Below, piece by piece: positions 42,179 through 45,894 of a stretch of DNA of 45,894 bases. Origin of the DNA: Oleiagrimonas sp964566965 (GTDB taxonomy: Bacteria > Pseudomonadota > Gammaproteobacteria > Xanthomonadales > Rhodanobacteraceae); NCBI GenBank assembly GCA_964566965.1, contig CAZMKO010000013.1, positions 1 through 45,894 of the forward strand, given 5' to 3'. A program made the translations under genes and the position numbers. The stretch's first letter is position 1. Every line of letters starts with the position of its first letter. Under the pieces are notes generated by a model, which searched no databases, was not told the DNA's origin, and saw only the letters and a program-made list of their open reading frames with translations.

Positions 42179-43648
42179 ATGACCGACGACACCTTCCGCC
42201 GCACCAAGATCCTGGCCACACTGGGCCCGGCCACCGACGAACCTGGCGTGCTCGAGGCGATCCTCGAGAATGGCGTGGACGTGGTTCGGCTGAACCTGTC
42301 CCACGGCACGCCGGACGAGCATCGGCACCGGGCCGCCCGCGTGCGCGAGGCGGCCCGGACCGTCGGACGCGAGGTGGGTATCCTGGTCGACCTGCAGGGC
42401 CCCAAGATACGCATCGAGACGTTTGCCGACGGCAAGGTGTCGTTGCACGCCGGCGCCGAGTTCGTACTCGACTGCCGGTCCGACGCGCCTCCCGGTGACG
42501 CGCACCGCGTCGGTGTCAGCTACCACGGCCTGCCCGATGACGTGAGTCGGGGCGACGTGCTGCTGCTGGATGACGGACTGATCGCGCTGGACGTGCTCGA
42601 GGTCGACGCACCGCGCATCCGCTGCCGGGTCCAGACCGACGGCGTCCTGTCCGACCGCAAGGGACTCAACCGGCAGGGCGGCGGGCTCAGCCTGGATGCA
42701 TTGTCGGACAAAGACCGCCACGACATCCGGCTGGCCGCCGAGCTGCAGGCCGATTTCCTGGCCGTGTCCTTCGTGCGCAGCGGCCGCGACTTGGACGTGG
42801 CGCGTCGCCTGCTGCGTGATGCCGGCGGCGACGCCGCGCTGGTGGCCAAGATCGAGCGCGCCGATGCCATCGGCGTGCTCGACGGCATCATCGATGCCGC
42901 CGACGCGGTGATGGTCGCCCGTGGCGACCTGGGCGTGGAAATCGGTTACGCCGAGCTGCCCGGCCTGCAGAAAAAGATCATCCGTGAGGCGTTGGCGCGC
43001 AACCGCGGCGTGATCACCGCCACGCAGATGCTGCAGTCGATGGTCGAGGCTCCCATTCCGACCCGGGCCGAAGTCCTGGACGTGGCCAATGCCGTCATCG
43101 ACGGGACCGATGCGGTGATGCTGTCCGCCGAGAGTGCCGCCGGCGCGCACCCCAACGGGGCGGTCCAGGCCATGCGCCGCATCTGCCTCACCGCCGAGCG
43201 TCAGTTCGAGCCCGAGGATGACCTGGACACCCGCGGCCAGCAGCTGGACCGCAGTGACCAGGCCATCGCCCTTGCCGCGGTGTTTCTGGCTGCACGGTTG
43301 GGCGTGCGCGCCATCGTGGCACTGACCGAGTCCGGCGCCACCGCGCAATGGTTGTCACGTTACCGTTTCGCCATGCCGATCTACGCCCTGTGCCCCGGCG
43401 CGGCGGCCCGCCGGCGCATGCTGCTGCTGCGCGACGTGCAGCCGGTGGCGTTCGAGCACGGGCAGATGGACCCGGCGCATGCCGCGCGCGCCGCGGTGCA
43501 ACACCTGTTCGCCCTGGGCAAACTGGGCGAGGGCGACCGCGTCATCCTCACCCACGGCGACCACACCGGCCTGGGCGGCGGCACCAACACGTTGAAGCTG
43601 TTGCGCGTGTGTGCGGACGGGATCGCGGAGAGTTTGCGGGATTTGTGA
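42179..43648 (+). CDS. pyk: pyruvate kinase
   Basis: This 489-aa glycolytic enzyme converts phosphoenolpyruvate and ADP to pyruvate and ATP. The barrel opens TKILATLGPATDEPG, with RLNLSHGT and the DLQGPKIRIETF strand. The active-site region has VAKIERADAIGVLDGII, MVARGDLGVEIGYAELP and NRGVITATQMLQSM, and the family end ANAVIDGTDAVMLSAESAAG is intact. A C-terminal regulatory domain follows with LTESGATAQWLSRYR. The length is usual for bacterial type II. Confidence 0.96.
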   Translation: MTDDTFRRTKILATLGPATDEPGVLEAILENGVDVVRLNLSHGTPDEHRHRAARVREAARTVGREVGILVDLQGPKIRIETFADGKVSLHAGAEFVLDCRSDAPPGDAHRVGVSYHGLPDDVSRGDVLLLDDGLIALDVLEVDAPRIRCRVQTDGVLSDRKGLNRQGGGLSLDALSDKDRHDIRLAAELQADFLAVSFVRSGRDLDVARRLLRDAGGDAALVAKIERADAIGVLDGIIDAADAVMVARGDLGVEIGYAELPGLQKKIIREALARNRGVITATQMLQSMVEAPIPTRAEVLDVANAVIDGTDAVMLSAESAAGAHPNGAVQAMRRICLTAERQFEPEDDLDTRGQQLDRSDQAIALAAVFLAARLGVRAIVALTESGATAQWLSRYRFAMPIYALCPGAAARRRMLLLRDVQPVAFEHGQMDPAHAARAAVQHLFALGKLGEGDRVILTHGDHTGLGGGTNTLKLLRVCADGIAESLRDL

Positions 43649-43672
43649 GGGGTGGGGAGTGCGATGCGGTTC

Positions 43673-43700
43673 GGGACTCGGGACCCGGGACCCGGGTCCC
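43673..43700 (+). repeat. heptamer array, left copy
   Basis: Four consecutive 7-mers are present: GGGACTC, GGGACCC, GGGACCC and GGGTCCC. The array is inverted relative to the larger array at 44041. Confidence 0.85.
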
Positions 43701-44040
43701 GCTCTTCGATGAGCATCATGCGGGCATGAGTCATCCGGCTTCGGGATGGCGGCGGGGTGCGTAGTCGAAGCGGTTGAAGGGTTGCCCCCATGTGCTGGTG
43801 CCGATGGTGAAAGGGTGTTTCGCGTTCACCGGCGAAGGCTTGCCGCGTCCCAACCGGAGCATGCAGCGCGTCCCCTGCCGACGTTATCCTCAAACCCCGA
43901 ACTCCGAGCCCCGACCTTCGACGCGACTGTGTAACCACGTCGACCGTAGGCGGCCTTCGGGGTGCTGGCCGTGATGCCCGCGCGCCCGCATCCCCGCCGA
44001 AGCCCAGGTCCCCAAGCACGCCATATCCGATTTGAATCAC

Positions 44041-44110
44041 GGGTCCCGGGTCCCGGGTCCCGGGTCCCGGGTCCCGAGCCCCGAGCCCCGAGCCCCGAGC
44101 CCCGAGCCCC
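44041..44110 (+). repeat. heptamer array, right copy: (GGGTCCC)5 (GAGCCCC)5
   Basis: Ten perfect 7-mers run without interruption: five GGGTCCC (44041-44075) then five GAGCCCC (44076-44110). Copy number probably varies between strains by slippage. Confidence 0.97.
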
Positions 44111-44228
44111 GCCATTGGCCGCACGCGCACGCGCGCGTTAGACTTAGACAGCTGCCTGCCGCGGTGTCGTGGCGGCTACCGTATTCCTGAACATCCGGCG
44201 TGTCCCCGACGCCGTGGAGACCTTCACC

Positions 44229-45894
44229 ATGGATCAAATGCAAGACGTGCTCGACCAGGACCTCGATCCGGTCGAGACCCGCGAGTGGATCGAGTCGCTC
44301 AGTGCGGTCATCAATGCCGACGGCACCGATCGCGCCCATTTCCTGCTGGAGCAGATGGTTGATGAAACCCGTCGTTCCGGGGGCCATCTGCCGTTCAACC
44401 CGACCACGGCCTATGTCAACACCATCCCGCCCAGCCAGGAGGCCAAGAGCCCCGGCGATCCGGCCATGGAGTGGCGCATCCGTTCGCTGATCCGCTGGAA
44501 CGCCATGGCCCAGGTGGTGCGCTGCAACCGGCGCCCGGGCAAGCTGGGCGGCCACATTGCCAGCTTCGCGTCCTCGGCGACGCTGTACGACGTCGGCTTC
44601 AACCATTTCTGGCGCGCGCCGTCCAAGGAGCATCCCGGCGACTTGATTTTCTACCAGGGCCATTCCAGCCCCGGCCTGTATGCGCGCTCCTTCCTGGAAG
44701 GCCGCATCAGCACCGAGCAGATGGACAACTACCGCCGCGAGGCGTCCTGCCCGCATGGCACCGCATTGTCGTCGTATCCGCATCCGTGGCTGATGCCGGA
44801 CTACTGGCAGGTGCCGACGGTGTCGATGGGGCTGGGTCCGATCCAGGCCATCTATCAGGCACAGTTCTTCAAGTACCTGGAAGCGCGCGGCCTGATTCCG
44901 AAGTCCGACCGCAAGGTCTGGTGCTTCATCGGCGACGGCGAGATCGACGAGCCGGAGAGCCTCGGCGCCATCTCGCTGGCCGGCCGCGAGGGGCTGGACA
45001 ACCTGATCTTCGTGGTCAACTGCAACCTGCAGCGGCTGGACGGCCCGGTGCGCGGCAACGGCAAGATCATCCAGGAACTGGAAGGCGTGTTCCGCGGCGC
45101 CGGCTGGAGCGCCATCAAGCTGATCTGGGGCTCGTACTGGGATCCGCTGCTGGCCGCCGACACCAAGGGCGTGCTGCGCAAGCTGATGATGGAAACCGTG
45201 GATGGCGAGTACCAGGCCTGCAAGGCCTTCGGCGGCGCCTATACGCGCGAGAACTTCTTCGGCAAGTATCCGGAGACGGCGGCCATGGTCGCCAACCTGT
45301 CCGACAACGACGTGTGGCGCCTGAACCGCGGCGGCCACGATCCGCACAAGGTGTACGCGGCCTACCACGCGGCCGTCCACACCGAGGGCATGCCCACCGT
45401 GATCCTGGCCAAGACGGTCAAGGGCTACGGCATGGGCGAGGCCGGCGAGTCGCAGAATATCGCGCACCAGGCCAAGAAGATGGACAACGAGGCCATCCGC
45501 CTGTTCCGCGACCGCTTCAACATCCCGGTGTCCGACGAGCAGATCGAGGGCGATGGTCCCGATGCCGTTCCGTACTACCACCCCGGCGTGGATTCCGAGG
45601 AGGTGCAGTACATGCTGGCGCGCCGCCGTGAGCTCGGCGGCTTCCTGCCGCAGCGTCGCGAGAAGTCCGACGAGGACATTCCGGCGCCGGACATGGACGC
45701 GTTCAAGTCCATCACCAAGGGCACCGGCGAGCGCGAAATCAGCAATACCATGGCGCTGGTGCGCGGCATGAACCTGTTGCTGCGCGACAAGAAGGTCGGT
45801 CCGCGTATCGTGCCGATCGTGGCCGACGAGGCGCGTACTTTCGGCATGGAAGGCATGTTCCGCCAGATCGGCATCTATGCGCCGTTCGGCCAGA
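44229..45894 (+). CDS. aceE: pyruvate dehydrogenase E1 component, homodimeric type (5' part)
   Basis: The first 555 codons are present; the gene runs off the window end with no stop. It decarboxylates pyruvate with thiamine diphosphate and passes the acetyl group to the E2 lipoyl domain. The start ETREWIESLSAVINADG, the HFWRAPSKEHPGDLIFYQGH region and the cofactor motif GDGEIDEPES ending in NCNLQRLDGPV match homodimeric AceE. No frameshift is visible. aceF is expected downstream but is outside the window. Confidence 0.97.
   Translation, partial: MDQMQDVLDQDLDPVETREWIESLSAVINADGTDRAHFLLEQMVDETRRSGGHLPFNPTTAYVNTIPPSQEAKSPGDPAMEWRIRSLIRWNAMAQVVRCNRRPGKLGGHIASFASSATLYDVGFNHFWRAPSKEHPGDLIFYQGHSSPGLYARSFLEGRISTEQMDNYRREASCPHGTALSSYPHPWLMPDYWQVPTVSMGLGPIQAIYQAQFFKYLEARGLIPKSDRKVWCFIGDGEIDEPESLGAISLAGREGLDNLIFVVNCNLQRLDGPVRGNGKIIQELEGVFRGAGWSAIKLIWGSYWDPLLAADTKGVLRKLMMETVDGEYQACKAFGGAYTRENFFGKYPETAAMVANLSDNDVWRLNRGGHDPHKVYAAYHAAVHTEGMPTVILAKTVKGYGMGEAGESQNIAHQAKKMDNEAIRLFRDRFNIPVSDEQIEGDGPDAVPYYHPGVDSEEVQYMLARRRELGGFLPQRREKSDEDIPAPDMDAFKSITKGTGEREISNTMALVRGMNLLLRDKKVGPRIVPIVADEARTFGMEGMFRQIGIYAPFGQ

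Larger units (their letters stand above)
43649..44228. other. 580-bp intergenic region with heptamer repeats, no clear gene
   Basis: No credible gene is seen. Period-7 arrays lie at 43673-43700 and 44041-44110, facing each other around about 340 bp. A further short heptad-like stretch (AACCCCGAACTCCGAGCCCC) lies at about 43896. After the second array comes an alternating CG/CA tract (44120-44137), a weak promoter-like TTGGCC-N17-TTAGAC (44115-44143) and GGAGA at 44216-44220 before aceE. Confidence 0.7.

Noticed and set aside
43381..44130. 249-aa minus-strand open frame in the pyk-aceE gap
   Set aside because: It spans pyk antisense and the heptamer arrays; translation is repeat-derived with no domain or ribosome-binding site.

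Overview
The window is GC-rich gammaproteobacterial chromosome. I place it in the Lysobacterales (Xanthomonadales), tentatively Rhodanobacteraceae. The grounds are the petABC-sspA-sspB block, the H-NS-like protein, homodimeric AceE, several families of REP-type palindromes and period-7 intergenic repeats, all recalled as typical of that order. No database search was possible. The assembly is draft: ten Ns lie at 20330-20339.

Left part (1-12115), mostly housekeeping. It holds cytochrome bc1 (petA, petB, petC) followed by sspA and sspB. On the minus strand are a DUF3301 protein, nadC, a large DUF1631 protein and a Trm112-like protein. Then come purE-purK, a small membrane protein, a Rieske-type ferredoxin-like protein, tRNA-Pro(GGG) with its terminator, an aldo/keto reductase, and hemP behind a clear Fur box.

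Centre (12116-29089), the accessory region and main interest. One membrane-fusion (HlyD/MacA-like) protein and one MacB/LolD-like ATPase are followed by eight FtsX/MacB-type permease genes. These alternate as four A/B pairs: A1B1, A2B2, A3B3, A4B4. A small lipoprotein, an NtrC-type sigma-54 activator and an NtrY-like sensor kinase follow. A near-consensus sigma-54 promoter lies at 12349-12365 in front of the adaptor gene, with TGTCCG repeats and a 12-bp palindrome about 100 bp upstream of the likely start. The simplest reading is a self-contained stress-responsive exporter: the kinase senses, the activator switches on the promoter, and one ATPase plus one adaptor serve four alternative permease heterodimers. 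Junction sequences show that pairs 2 and 3 arose by tandem duplication together with a REP element. Pairs 3 and 4 share a nearly identical 102-bp 3' segment, suggesting gene conversion.

Right part (29090-45894), housekeeping again. It holds a ThrE-like exporter, an H-NS-like protein, proS, a DUF4124 protein, pssA, a HolD-like gene, rimI, corA, sdaA, a small glutaredoxin-like protein, the yceI/cytochrome b561 pair, an S9 peptidase, pyk and the 5' part of aceE, which runs off the end. The 580-bp gap before aceE carries striking heptamer arrays.
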